DNA of 7,654 nucleotides, taken from contig CAIYTJ010000557.1 in NCBI GenBank assembly GCA_903929065.1, positions 1 to 7,654 on the forward strand. The letters run 5' to 3'. The DNA comes from an uncultured Bacteroidales bacterium. GTDB taxonomy: Bacteria > Bacteroidota > Bacteroidia > Bacteroidales > Paludibacteraceae. Position 1 is the first letter of the stretch. Every line of letters starts with the position of its first letter. The notes beneath the pieces are model-generated. The model was given only the letters and a program-made list of their open reading frames with translations, did not search any database and was not told the DNA's origin. A program made the position numbers and the translations under genes. Shown here one piece after another: positions 1 to 6,438 of the stretch.

Positions 1-273
1 AAAGATATTGTAGCCCAAATAGAAAAATATAGAATTGAAAACATTTCATATATAATTAATGGCGGTAATATATTTCAGAGAAAAGGAACTTTGATATTCT
101 TAATAATACTGACAATTTTGATTTTATTTATATCCTATTTAACAACCTTAGATTTAATTGAATCCTCAGATTTAAAAGTGATCATAAGAGTTTTTGGAGG
201 ATTTCTTTTATTCATATTTTGGTTGACATATTTTGTTGAACAGAAAAGAAAAAAGAAAAATAACGCCAGCTAA
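1..273 (+). CDS. C-terminal end of a small two-helix membrane protein, 5' partial
   Basis: The reading frame is open from the first base of the window to TAA at 271-273, giving 90 codons of a gene that begins upstream. A TTG at 91 could be taken as a start, but nothing supports it and the same frame is open before it, so the gene is most likely truncated by the window edge. Visible residues about 29-46 and 62-78 are strongly hydrophobic and form two membrane helices joined by a short acidic linker. The protein ends in a Lys/Arg-rich tail (EQKRKKKNNAS), which by the positive-inside rule should be cytoplasmic. The stretch is visibly more AT-rich than the genes that follow, which could mean separate ancestry. 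No family is recognised and no function is proposed. Confidence 0.6.
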   Translation, partial: KDIVAQIEKYRIENISYIINGGNIFQRKGTLIFLIILTILILFISYLTTLDLIESSDLKVIIRVFGGFLLFIFWLTYFVEQKRKKKNNAS

Positions 274-284
274 CACCCAATCTC

Positions 285-305
285 CCCCTCGTTTGCAACA
301 AGGGG
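285..305. repeat. Small imperfect hairpin in the spacer after the first gene
   Basis: CCCCT (285-289) pairs with AGGGG (301-305), and GTT (291-293) pairs with AAC (297-299) across one mismatch, leaving a 3-base TGC loop. It lies 11 bases after the stop codon of the preceding gene, so it could end that transcript. It has no T-run on either side, so a classical intrinsic terminator is not supported. A second short palindrome, CGTT-TAT-AACG, follows at 318-328. Confidence 0.4.
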
Positions 306-340
306 TAAATGATTGAACGTTTATAACGAAATAAAAACCC

Positions 341-748
341 ATGCAAAGCATATTCACCAATAAGAATAAACAACCCGATAACAAGGATCTAAAAGTGTCG
401 TTGGGTGATACCTATGCGGTATGGCAATCGATCCGGGAGTATGTTCTGTTGAATCCAAAAACTTTTGAAGAGTGGAATTGTTCCAATTATGGGTGGAGTT
501 TGCGGATAAAAGATAATAAACGGGCTACCATATATCTGTTACCGCGCGAAGGGTTTTTCAAAGCGGCTTTTGTATTCGGTCAGAAAGCCACCGATATGAT
601 ACTGAAAAGCACCGTAGCCGATACCATAAAATCAGAACTCAACGCAGCCCGGGTGTATGCCGAAGGCCGTGGAATACGAATTGATATAAAAAACGAAGGG
701 CTTACGGGGGATTTGATACAATTAATTGACATTAAACTGGCAAATTAA
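341..748 (+). CDS. DUF3788 family protein
   Basis: This 135-residue protein has the full pattern I associate with the DUF3788 family. It opens with the MQSIFTNKNKQP motif, then YGWSLRI (50-56), YLLPREGFF (65-73), FGQKA (79-83), YAEGRGIRI (106-114) and a closing IDIKL (129-133). Length and motif spacing match an intact member. It has no signal peptide or membrane helix, so it should be cytoplasmic. The family is common in Bacteroidota and Firmicutes, and no biochemical role is known to me. ATG 341 is chosen because the family motif begins at this Met; the preceding bases are A-rich without a clear Shine-Dalgarno, which is normal in Bacteroidota. The next gene starts 75 bases downstream on the same strand, so co-transcription is possible but not shown. 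Confidence 0.85.
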   Translation: MQSIFTNKNKQPDNKDLKVSLGDTYAVWQSIREYVLLNPKTFEEWNCSNYGWSLRIKDNKRATIYLLPREGFFKAAFVFGQKATDMILKSTVADTIKSELNAARVYAEGRGIRIDIKNEGLTGDLIQLIDIKLAN

Positions 749-823
749 AGCCAGCGGTAAAAAAAACGATATTCGGAAGATTATTTTAAAACACGATAGT
801 TTATCACTTAAAAACTGATTATT

Positions 824-1633
824 ATGTTTAATGATGATGACGATGAATTAGATTCGGGTTGGGAAGATCCGTATGCAACATGGGAAGAAGATGACGACCT
901 TGATTTTTCCTATGACTTTCTGGAGTTTATCGAACACAAGTCGGACGTTATTGATTTGCTTTGCAAATTTCATCAGGATATAAAAGCAGAAATCAAACCG
1001 GCTATTCGCAAACTCATGTACAGCCAGTATCCGGTTTTGAGAACCGAAGAACGGCCGCTTTTGGTGGAAGATATTGAATTCATTATTAACTATACGGCCA
1101 ACCAGGATTACCTGCTGAAAATATATAAGTTGCTGGAGTGGCATAAAAAGGGAGAAGACCTTCGAACTCTTTATCCCAAGCTTGACAAGTGGGCTAAATT
1201 CTATTGCCGCCCGGCCGAACCGGATACGGTTTCCTTTACCCGCCCCGAAAATTATTTTTGGATGACCGACGAAGAGTGGATAGAAGATGCCAAAAAAGAA
1301 AATGAAGGGCTGCTTCAATTTTATAACTGGGAACAAACCCGTCAGGCAGAATATATCCTGCTTATACAGAAAATCTATTTCAGGTACTTCCCTCAATTGC
1401 TCGACCTGAACAGCGATGAATGGATATTGTTTGCCGTGGACATACGCGATGAATATGAAATGTTTAAAGAGAGTTGCGAACATATCGAAGAATTTATCGA
1501 TTGCGGATTTCCGGAGGAAGATTTCAAACTCACGGGTAATGATTACTTTGAAAAATACAGCGCCTTACCTGAAGAAGTCAGGCTTAAAGCCCGTGATTTG
1601 CGCGAACGAAGAATTGCGGGGGAGAGAATATAA
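824..1633 (+). CDS. Hypothetical acidic, mostly helical protein
   Basis: I do not recognise this 269-residue protein. The first 28 residues are extremely acidic (14 Asp/Glu, including DDDDE at 4-8 and EEDDD at 21-25). The rest is charged and rich in aromatic residues, apparently mostly helical, with Trp/Tyr/Phe scattered through it and a basic end (LKARDLRERRIAGER). There is no signal peptide or membrane segment, so a soluble cytoplasmic protein is expected. Codon use and GC content resemble the preceding DUF3788 gene. The long open frames on the opposite strand (848-1483) and in another frame (1416-1730) look like shadows, because only this frame gives a continuous protein-like composition. 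ATG 824 follows an A/T-rich leader with no obvious ribosome site. No function is proposed. Confidence 0.8.
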   Translation: MFNDDDDELDSGWEDPYATWEEDDDLDFSYDFLEFIEHKSDVIDLLCKFHQDIKAEIKPAIRKLMYSQYPVLRTEERPLLVEDIEFIINYTANQDYLLKIYKLLEWHKKGEDLRTLYPKLDKWAKFYCRPAEPDTVSFTRPENYFWMTDEEWIEDAKKENEGLLQFYNWEQTRQAEYILLIQKIYFRYFPQLLDLNSDEWILFAVDIRDEYEMFKESCEHIEEFIDCGFPEEDFKLTGNDYFEKYSALPEEVRLKARDLRERRIAGERI

Positions 1634-1651
1634 TTTTTGTTTTAACTTTCA

Positions 1652-1797
1652 AATCCCTCCGCTTCGCTCGTCCCCTTTATTTAAGGGGACATTTACTAAT
1701 GCACATGCTTTTTTACACTTAATTGAATGATAGGAAATCTGAAACTTTTATTCTTCAGATGTCCCCTTTTCAAGTGGACGAGCGAAGCGGAGGGGTT
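1652..1797. repeat. MITE-like palindromic element with ~37-bp terminal inverted repeats
   Basis: CCCTCCGCTTCGCTCGTCC at 1655-1673 is repeated exactly in inverted orientation at 1776-1794. The match continues inward with few changes to 1692 on the left and 1759 on the right, so each arm is about 37 bp. Each arm is also a hairpin by itself: GTCCCCTT (1670-1677) pairs with AAGGGGAC (1683-1690), and the right arm forms an imperfect version at 1761-1779. The 66-bp centre (1693-1758) is AT-rich and encodes nothing convincing. CTTTCAAA occurs just outside both ends (1646-1653 and 1804-1811) and could be a target duplication. The element sits between two same-strand genes. It could be a non-autonomous transposon remnant or a REP-type repeat; it could also act as an RNA structure after the upstream gene. 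Confidence 0.75.
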
Positions 1798-1876
1798 CCA
1801 AACCTTTCAAAATCAGAAAAAATCAACAATTAATCTAATTGTGAATTGCGGATTATCACGTTTGCATTAACTTCTG

Positions 1877-1884
1877 TATCTTTG
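1877..1884 (+). promoter_or_regulatory. Bacteroidota-type -7 promoter element before the TraB/GumN gene
   Basis: TATCTTTG matches the Bacteroidota sigma-factor -7 consensus TAnnTTTG and ends 25 bases before ATG 1910, implying a short leader. A TTTG at 1861-1864 lies only 12 bases upstream, closer than the usual -33 spacing of about 19-21 bases, so the -33 partner is uncertain. A purine-rich AAAAAAGGAAAAG follows just before the start codon. Confidence 0.5.
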
Positions 1885-1909
1885 CCTTGTCATTAAAAAA
1901 GGAAAAGAC

Positions 1910-2785
1910 ATGAAGAAAAAAATCGTGATTGCATTTTTATTTATACTCAGTCTGTCGGCTGTTCAGGCACAATTGCTCTGGAAAGTCACCGGAAACGGAC
2001 TGAAGCATCCCTCCTACCTGTTCGGCACGCACCATTTGATACCCATTCAGTTTCTGGACAGCGTACCCGGTTTGTTCAAATCGTTCAACGACTGCGAAAC
2101 GGTCGTTGGCGAAATGGTCATGAATAATATCGATGCAACGGCTAAAATCCAACAAGCCGCTATTATGCCCGATCACCAGCAGATTAATGAACTGTTGAAC
2201 GACGAAGAATATAAAACGGTTGATACGGAGCTGAAATCGGTTTTGAAATTCGGATTGAAAGAAGTTTCAATCATGAATCCGACGTTGATACTTACTATGT
2301 ATGAAATGGAAATATACAAAAAGCTCACCGGATTTACCGATGACAAGCAATCTGACTCTTATTTTCAATTAATTGCAGAAGAAAAAGATAAAAAAGTGGT
2401 CGGTTTGGAAACGATTGACCAACAGATTGCCGTTTTGTTTGGCAATGGAAGCCTGGAACGACAAGCTAATGTTTTGGTGGAAACGGTACGGCAAAAAAAC
2501 ACGATTCTTAAAGAAATGATTCAACTGAATAAGCTCTACAAGACCGGTAAGTTGGATGAATTAATCGCGCTTTCGAAAGGAAAGGGAAATATAACCGATA
2601 TGACCGAAGAAGAATATGCCAATCTGGTTGACAAACGAAATGCAGATTGGATGACTAAATTACCTAAACTTATGCACGAATCACCTTGCTTTATTGCCGT
2701 TGGTGCCATGCATTTAGGCGGCAAAAACGGATTAATCAAATTGCTGCAGAAAGAAGGATATAAGGTTAGCCCAATTTCCAATTAA
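1910..2785 (+). CDS. Secreted TraB/GumN family protein
   Basis: This 291-residue protein belongs to the TraB/GumN (TIKI-type) family. Residues 1-20 are a clear Sec signal peptide (MKKK, hydrophobic core, then VQA before Gln21), so the mature protein should be periplasmic or secreted. The family signatures are present at both ends: YLFGTHHL (36-43) with the paired His, GEM (67-69) with its Glu, and FIAVGAMHLGG (261-271) followed by GLIKLLQKEGYKV. In animal TIKI proteins these conserved His/Glu residues bind metal for proteolysis. For bacterial members the substrate is unknown, so metalloprotease activity here is an inference. The start is supported by the signal peptide and a purine-rich leader. 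The last codons (ISN and stop) lie within a 14-bp repeat that recurs in this window. The gene converges on the methionine sulfoxide reductase gene. Confidence 0.88.
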   Translation: MKKKIVIAFLFILSLSAVQAQLLWKVTGNGLKHPSYLFGTHHLIPIQFLDSVPGLFKSFNDCETVVGEMVMNNIDATAKIQQAAIMPDHQQINELLNDEEYKTVDTELKSVLKFGLKEVSIMNPTLILTMYEMEIYKKLTGFTDDKQSDSYFQLIAEEKDKKVVGLETIDQQIAVLFGNGSLERQANVLVETVRQKNTILKEMIQLNKLYKTGKLDELIALSKGKGNITDMTEEEYANLVDKRNADWMTKLPKLMHESPCFIAVGAMHLGGKNGLIKLLQKEGYKVSPISN

Positions 2786-2845
2786 AATAATTTCCAATTT
2801 TCAATTAAAAAAGACTTTTGGTTGTCAAATCTAATTGGAAATTGG
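2771..2845. repeat. 75-bp element with exact 14-bp inverted repeats, between convergent genes
   Basis: CCAATTTCCAATTA (2771-2784) is matched exactly by its reverse complement at 2832-2845. A second, weaker pair, AATTTCCAAT (2789-2798) and ATTGGAAATT (2856-2865), overlaps it. The left arm includes the last codons and stop of the TraB/GumN gene. The right pair reaches into the stop codon of the convergent reductase gene. The structure could serve as a two-way transcription end, but the same arm sequence also occurs at 5449-5462 and near 5836-5868, so it is better described as a dispersed repeat. Confidence 0.65.
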
Positions 2846-2863
2846 AAGTTAAAACATTGGAAA

Positions 2864-3808
2864 TTAAAATATCTTCCTGTAAATGTGGCAATACGGCGTA
2901 CCGTGTTTCTTTTCGTAATAGGCCTGATGGTAATCTTCGGCTTTCCAGAATTCGGGTGCCGGGCGTAAAATAGTAGCCACTTTATAGCCCTTCGCAGTCA
3001 GAATACCTACATATTTTTCGGCCACTTTATGCTGATCTTCAGAAGAATAGAAAATCACCGAACGATACTGGTCACCGATATCAGGTCCCTGACCACCAAC
3101 CTGTGTAAAATCATGTGTTTCATAATATAACTTCACCAAATCCTCATAAGTCGTTTTGGTTTTATCAAAAACCACTTCGGTAGTTTCCACATGACCGGTT
3201 TCGCCGGTACATACTTCCTGATAAGTTGGGTTTTTGGTATGACCGCCCATATAACCCACTGTGGTGCTGATTACTCCGGGTGCTTTCATTAAATAGTACT
3301 GCGTTCCCCAGAAACATCCTGAGGCAAAATACGCTTTTTCGTGATTCTTTTCCTGTTCTGTCATAACTTTATCGGGTATAAATTTCATTGAAATTGAATT
3401 GACGCAATATCGGGTGTTCTTTGGAGTAAATCCTTCATTCAGAAATACATGACCTAAATGCGCACCACAATTAGCACAAACTATCTCAGTTCGTTGTCCA
3501 TCTGCATCGGGAATCCGTTTAACAGCACCTTTAATTTCATCATCAAAACTCGGCCAACCACAATGTGCGTCAAACTTACTTTCGGAACGGTATAAAGGTG
3601 CATCACATTGTTTGCACACATAGGTTCCTTTGGCATAATTATTTTCATACTCGCCCGTGAAAGGTCGTTCGGTGGCTTTGTGTAATATAACGGCTTGTTC
3701 GGCCGGTGTAAGTGGATTTAATTTCATTTTTTTAGTTTGTTGACTGCACGCACTTTGTGTGAAAACAAGAAGCACTACAGTGATTAATATTGATAAGTTA
3801 GATTTCAT
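2864..3808 (-). CDS. msrBA: Bifunctional peptide methionine sulfoxide reductase MsrB-MsrA, exported
   Basis: This 314-residue fusion repairs oxidised methionine: the MsrB part reduces the R-sulfoxide and the MsrA part the S-sulfoxide. An N-terminal export signal (about 1-20) ends in QSAC, so Cys21 may be lipidated; the lipobox is not ideal, but export to the periplasm is likely. MsrB spans about 32-146, with zinc-binding CxxC pairs Cys65/Cys68 and Cys111/Cys114, the CGWPSF motif (Cys83, probably resolving) and catalytic Cys135 in RYCVNS. MsrA spans about 157-312, with GCFWG and catalytic Cys165; Cys307 near the end is a candidate resolving residue. All key residues are present, so the enzyme looks functional. 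The B-then-A order is the usual one in Bacteroidota. It is divergent from no gene and converges with the TraB/GumN gene. The start is fixed by the signal peptide. Confidence 0.95.
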   Translation of the reverse strand: MKSNLSILITVVLLVFTQSACSQQTKKMKLNPLTPAEQAVILHKATERPFTGEYENNYAKGTYVCKQCDAPLYRSESKFDAHCGWPSFDDEIKGAVKRIPDADGQRTEIVCANCGAHLGHVFLNEGFTPKNTRYCVNSISMKFIPDKVMTEQEKNHEKAYFASGCFWGTQYYLMKAPGVISTTVGYMGGHTKNPTYQEVCTGETGHVETTEVVFDKTKTTYEDLVKLYYETHDFTQVGGQGPDIGDQYRSVIFYSSEDQHKVAEKYVGILTAKGYKVATILRPAPEFWKAEDYHQAYYEKKHGTPYCHIYRKIF

Positions 3809-3872
3809 TTTTTTCGATTGTTTAATTTCAACATTAAACAGTTGAAAACAAACCTTTGTTCAATAAATTAAT

Positions 3873-3905
3873 CAAAACAAAAACGCCTCATAAATAAGGC
3901 GTTTT
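3873..3905 (-). terminator. Intrinsic terminator of the minus-strand sugar operon
   Basis: A perfect 9-bp stem, AAAACGCCT (3880-3888) with AGGCGTTTT (3897-3905), encloses an 8-base loop. Read on the minus strand it ends in TTTTTGTTTT, a proper U-tract. It begins 21 bases after the stop codon of the DUF4293 gene and separates that gene from the reductase gene downstream. The A-run on the other side means it could also work in the opposite direction, although no + strand transcript is expected there. Confidence 0.85.
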
Positions 3906-3926
3906 AACTTGTTATTGCTTAGTTTT

Positions 3927-4394
3927 TTAGCGTAACCGATCGAGTGATTTGACCAGTTTCTCATCTTTTCCAATTGCTCCGATAGCAAGATAACTCAGAA
4001 TCAAATTAATAAGTGGCAAAACAGTCGCCATTCGCAAATGCCAGTCGGTGTGCAGCCGTTGAGTTGCAGACCAAATATAAAAAGCCAGAAAAACATAAAA
4101 TATCAACATGAAAGCCATGTTAATTACTGTTAGCCGAATCTGTTTTGGTCTGGTTTTATACGAAAAAATAGTAATCAAACCAATAACCGGAACTACCAAT
4201 GAAACGGTGGTTAATCCCCAAATAGTTGATTCAAGCATATTTCCTGTTGGTTTTATCAACGAAATGCCTCTGAAATCAACGAGATAAATCAGTTTATCGA
4301 CAGAATTTATCAAATCGGCTAACGGTGAGAAAACCACAAATCCCGATAAAATAACGATTGCCAATAAATATACTGTTTGAATTCTTTGTATCAT
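3927..4394 (-). CDS. DUF4293 family four-helix membrane protein
   Basis: This 155-residue integral membrane protein matches the DUF4293 family of Bacteroidota. It opens with MIQRIQTVYL, has four hydrophobic helices (about 7-24, 57-78, 88-108 and 123-142), and ends with the charged tail KDEKLVKSLDRLR typical of the family. The function is unknown. Only 7 bases separate its ATG from the stop codon of the preceding dehydrogenase gene, and an intrinsic terminator follows its own stop, so it is probably the last gene of the same transcript. That placement does not by itself show a role in sugar synthesis, because the family is widespread in genomes with other neighbours. Confidence 0.88.
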   Translation of the reverse strand: MIQRIQTVYLLAIVILSGFVVFSPLADLINSVDKLIYLVDFRGISLIKPTGNMLESTIWGLTTVSLVVPVIGLITIFSYKTRPKQIRLTVINMAFMLIFYVFLAFYIWSATQRLHTDWHLRMATVLPLINLILSYLAIGAIGKDEKLVKSLDRLR

Positions 4395-4401
4395 AGCTTA
4401 A

Positions 4402-5421
4402 TTATTTTTTCCACTGGGCATCACGGACTTTGTAAATCCGTTCGATAATGTCCACAACTTTTAATCCTTCAAGCACATTGGTTGTAATTGTGCCTTTATC
4501 ACTCAGTTTTTCGATTACATTTTCAATTACATAATGGTGATTTTGGGCAGAACCTTTGTACAGTCCGTAATCATTTGGAGGATTGGAAGGTGCCAATTCA
4601 GGCATTTCGTAATCTTTTACATGGCAATACGTTACTTCGTTCATATATTGTCCGGCCACTTTCACTGTTCCCTTTGAACCGATAATGGTAATGCTGCTTT
4701 CCAGGTTAGTATCCCAAACGGATGTTGAATAATTCAGGCAGCCCATTCCTCCATTTATAAAATCGAAAGTAACCACTCCACTGTCTTCAAAATCCGTTAG
4801 TTCTTTATGGCTAAAATCGGCAAAGTTACCGCGAATGTTCTGAACATCTCCAAAAAGCCAATACATAATATCGATAAAGTGCGAAAATTGGGTAAACAAC
4901 GTTCCACCATCCAACTTCGCATCACCGTGCCAGTTTCCTTTTTTATAATAACGGTCATCACGATTCCAGTAACAATCCAACTTTACCATGTAAATATCAC
5001 CAAGCGTATTGTTATCAACCAGTTCCTTCAACCAAACAGATGGTGGAGAATAACGGTTCTGCATTACACAAAATACGTGGCGCGACATTTCCAACGATTT
5101 AAACAGAATTTCTTCAGAATCCTGTTTTGTAAGTGCGATAGGTTTTTCCAACACCACATGTTTCTTTGCTTTAAGAGCTTTGATAGCATATTCGGCATGG
5201 TAACCGTTTGGTGTGCAGATATTAATCACATCAATGTCCAGATTCGCAGCTAATAATTCATCGATATTCGCAAAAAATGCTTCCGTTATATCATTCAATC
5301 CTATTTTTTCCTTTGGCAATACATCGCAAACTGCTATTAATTCTGCTTCCGGATTCCGGCGAATCATTTCGGCATGTCTTTTTCCAATATGCCCTTGTCC
5401 TATTACTGCGAATTTTATCAT
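4402..5421 (-). CDS. wbpB: UDP-GlcNAc-uronate 3-dehydrogenase, Gfo/Idh/MocA family (WbpB/WlbA type)
   Basis: This 339-residue NAD-dependent enzyme should oxidise carbon 3 of UDP-N-acetylglucosaminuronate to the 3-keto sugar, the substrate of the aminotransferase encoded upstream. It has the Rossmann motif GQGHIG (8-13), CTPNGYHAEYA (69-79), the catalytic-type Lys93 in EKPIAL, and the WlbA-like segment GGTLFTQFSHFIDIMYWLFG (172-191) with conserved His181. Length fits the family. I start it at ATG 5421; an in-frame TTG nine bases earlier lies in repeat DNA and would add residues before the Rossmann strand. In the characterised Wbp systems this enzyme recycles its NADH using 2-oxoglutarate made by the partner aminotransferase. 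The specific substrate is inferred from the neighbouring genes; the superfamily is certain. Confidence 0.9.
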   Translation of the reverse strand: MIKFAVIGQGHIGKRHAEMIRRNPEAELIAVCDVLPKEKIGLNDITEAFFANIDELLAANLDIDVINICTPNGYHAEYAIKALKAKKHVVLEKPIALTKQDSEEILFKSLEMSRHVFCVMQNRYSPPSVWLKELVDNNTLGDIYMVKLDCYWNRDDRYYKKGNWHGDAKLDGGTLFTQFSHFIDIMYWLFGDVQNIRGNFADFSHKELTDFEDSGVVTFDFINGGMGCLNYSTSVWDTNLESSITIIGSKGTVKVAGQYMNEVTYCHVKDYEMPELAPSNPPNDYGLYKGSAQNHHYVIENVIEKLSDKGTITTNVLEGLKVVDIIERIYKVRDAQWKK

Positions 5422-5448
5422 AATATTCAATTATCAATTTTTTAATTA

Positions 5449-5868
5449 CCAATTTCCAATTATTACTTGTTTCTTGTTGTATGAATTATTTTTGTCAATA
5501 TCTTTTGGATTTCTTTTAAATCAAATAGTAACTTCTCATTTGTTGGATAATGAGGAGATTCTTTACAAAGCAATAACCAATATTCAGTTTCTTCAGCCTC
5601 TTTTGCAGAAATCTTCAACTTATGAATAAAATCAGCAGGACTTTCGGCATGTTGTGCTTCTCGAATATTAGCACCAATTGAAGTTCCTGAACGGAAAATC
5701 TGGTTACTTAATAGGAACTTTCTCTTTTCATTTAATAGTTCAGCAAAATCAATGACTTCCAATGAAAATTGAAATGATTTATCCAAAATCACGTTTTCTT
5801 TTTCCATATCTTTATAATTTCTAAATATTACGAACAATTGGAAATTGAAAATTAATTAATTGGAAATT
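5449..5868. repeat. Inverted AATTGGAAATTG-type repeats bounding the IVP gene
   Basis: CCAATTTCCAATTA at 5449-5462 lies directly after the IVP stop codon and is identical to the arm at 2771-2784. On the other side of the gene the inverted form appears twice: AATTGGAAATTG at 5836-5847 and TAATTGGAAATT at 5857-5868, the latter covering the end of the acetyltransferase gene. The inner pair encloses about 398 bp with the IVP gene as its only content. The repeats are AT-rich and short, so chance or simple accumulation is possible, but the exact 12-14 bp identity across four sites argues for a repeat family. Confidence 0.6.
5463..5807 (-). CDS. Four-helix-bundle protein, 23S rRNA intervening-sequence (IVP/S23) family
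   Basis: This 114-residue protein matches the IVP/S23 four-helix-bundle family first seen inside intervening sequences of 23S rRNA genes in Leptospira and Coxiella. Here it stands alone within a sugar operon. Conserved parts are the opening NVILDKSFQFSLEVIDFAELL, then LSNQIFRSGTSIGANIREA (33-51), HKLKISAKEAEETEYWL (62-78) and an amphipathic last helix. I start it at ATG 5807, where the family normally begins and where AAAG lies six bases upstream; an upstream ATG at 5837 would add ten residues translated from repeat DNA. Family members form small oligomers of four-helix bundles; RNA or nucleic-acid binding has been suggested, but the cellular role is unsettled. It has repeats on both sides and is not expected to take part in sugar synthesis. 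Confidence 0.9.
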   Translation of the reverse strand: MEKENVILDKSFQFSLEVIDFAELLNEKRKFLLSNQIFRSGTSIGANIREAQHAESPADFIHKLKISAKEAEETEYWLLLCKESPHYPTNEKLLFDLKEIQKILTKIIHTTRNK

Positions 5869-6434
5869 TTTGAAACGTTCCCATTCTCCAACCGATATTC
5901 CTGATTTGTTTCCGGGCAGAAAGCGGTATTTTCCGAATCAAAATGCAATTTATGTCCGTTCTCGCTTACCCAACCGATTTGTTTGGCCGGATTACCAACA
6001 ACCAATGCAAAAGGTTTTACCGGCTTTGTTATAACAGCTCCAGCTCCGATTAATGCATATTCACCTATTTCGTTACCACAAACTACCGTTGCATTTGCAC
6101 CTATGCTGGCACCTTTACGTACAATTGTTTCAGCATATTCGTTTTTACGGTTAACATGGCTGCGTGGATTGATAATGTTGGTAAAAACCATTGATGGGCC
6201 CAAAAAAACATCATCCTCACAAATTACACCGGTATACACCGAAACATTATTCTGGATTTTCACATTCCTGCCAAGCCTAACTGATGGCGAAATTACAACA
6301 TTTTGCCCGATATTACAAGATTCGCCGATAAAACATCCGGACATAATATGCGAGAAATGCCATATTTTGGTGCCCTTCCCTATTTCACATCCCTGATCAA
6401 TTACGGCTGTTTCGTGTGCGAAGTATTCATTCAT
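5856..6434 (-). CDS. wbpD: UDP-2-acetamido-3-amino-2,3-dideoxyglucuronate N-acetyltransferase (WbpD/WlbB type)
   Basis: This 192-residue left-handed beta-helix enzyme should acetylate the 3-amino group of UDP-GlcNAc3NA with acetyl-CoA, giving UDP-2,3-diacetamido-2,3-dideoxyglucuronate. Hexapeptide repeats run through about residues 11-135 (for example IGESCNIGQNVVI, IGANATVV, IGEYALIGAGAVI). The subfamily signatures are KIWHFSHI (23-30), QNNVSVYTGVICEDDVFLGP (61-80), FTNIINPRSHVNRK (84-97) and VVGNPAKQIGWVSENGHKL (145-163). The protein is full length and soluble, and relatives act as trimers. ATG 6434 lies 4 bases after the stop of the upstream membrane-protein gene, implying translational coupling. 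The closing ISN codons and stop overlap one of the AATTGGAAATT repeats, so the natural C-terminus may have been altered by the repeat. Confidence 0.93.
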   Translation of the reverse strand: MNEYFAHETAVIDQGCEIGKGTKIWHFSHIMSGCFIGESCNIGQNVVISPSVRLGRNVKIQNNVSVYTGVICEDDVFLGPSMVFTNIINPRSHVNRKNEYAETIVRKGASIGANATVVCGNEIGEYALIGAGAVITKPVKPFALVVGNPAKQIGWVSENGHKLHFDSENTAFCPETNQEYRLENGNVSKISN

Positions 6435-6438
6435 AATT

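Noticed and set aside
848..1483. Long minus-strand open frame (211 codons) opposite the acidic hypothetical gene
   Set aside because: It is the complement of a better-supported gene. Its translation is rich in Phe/Ile/Arg with no recognisable domain, as expected when Asp/Glu/Lys-rich coding sequence is read backwards.
1416..1730. Plus-strand open frame overlapping the end of the acidic gene and the MITE-like element
   Set aside because: It overlaps the upstream gene in another frame, runs through the palindromic repeat, and has no family resemblance or ribosome site.
2771..2870. CRISPR-like array of short repeats
   Set aside because: The repeats are 10-14 bp, in mixed orientation and irregularly spaced, with no unique spacers of constant length and no cas genes nearby.
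3849..3876. Possible minus-strand promoter for msrBA (AAGGTTTG with TTTG 16 bases upstream)
   Set aside because: The -7 element lacks the TA of TAnnTTTG and the spacing is short, so it is too weak to annotate.
4807..5253. Plus-strand open frame of 148 codons opposite the dehydrogenase gene
   Set aside because: The opposite strand encodes an intact Gfo/Idh/MocA enzyme with all motifs, so this frame is a shadow.
5983..6396. Plus-strand open frame opposite the acetyltransferase gene
   Set aside because: It is antisense to conserved hexapeptide repeats, and its own translation has no recognisable features.
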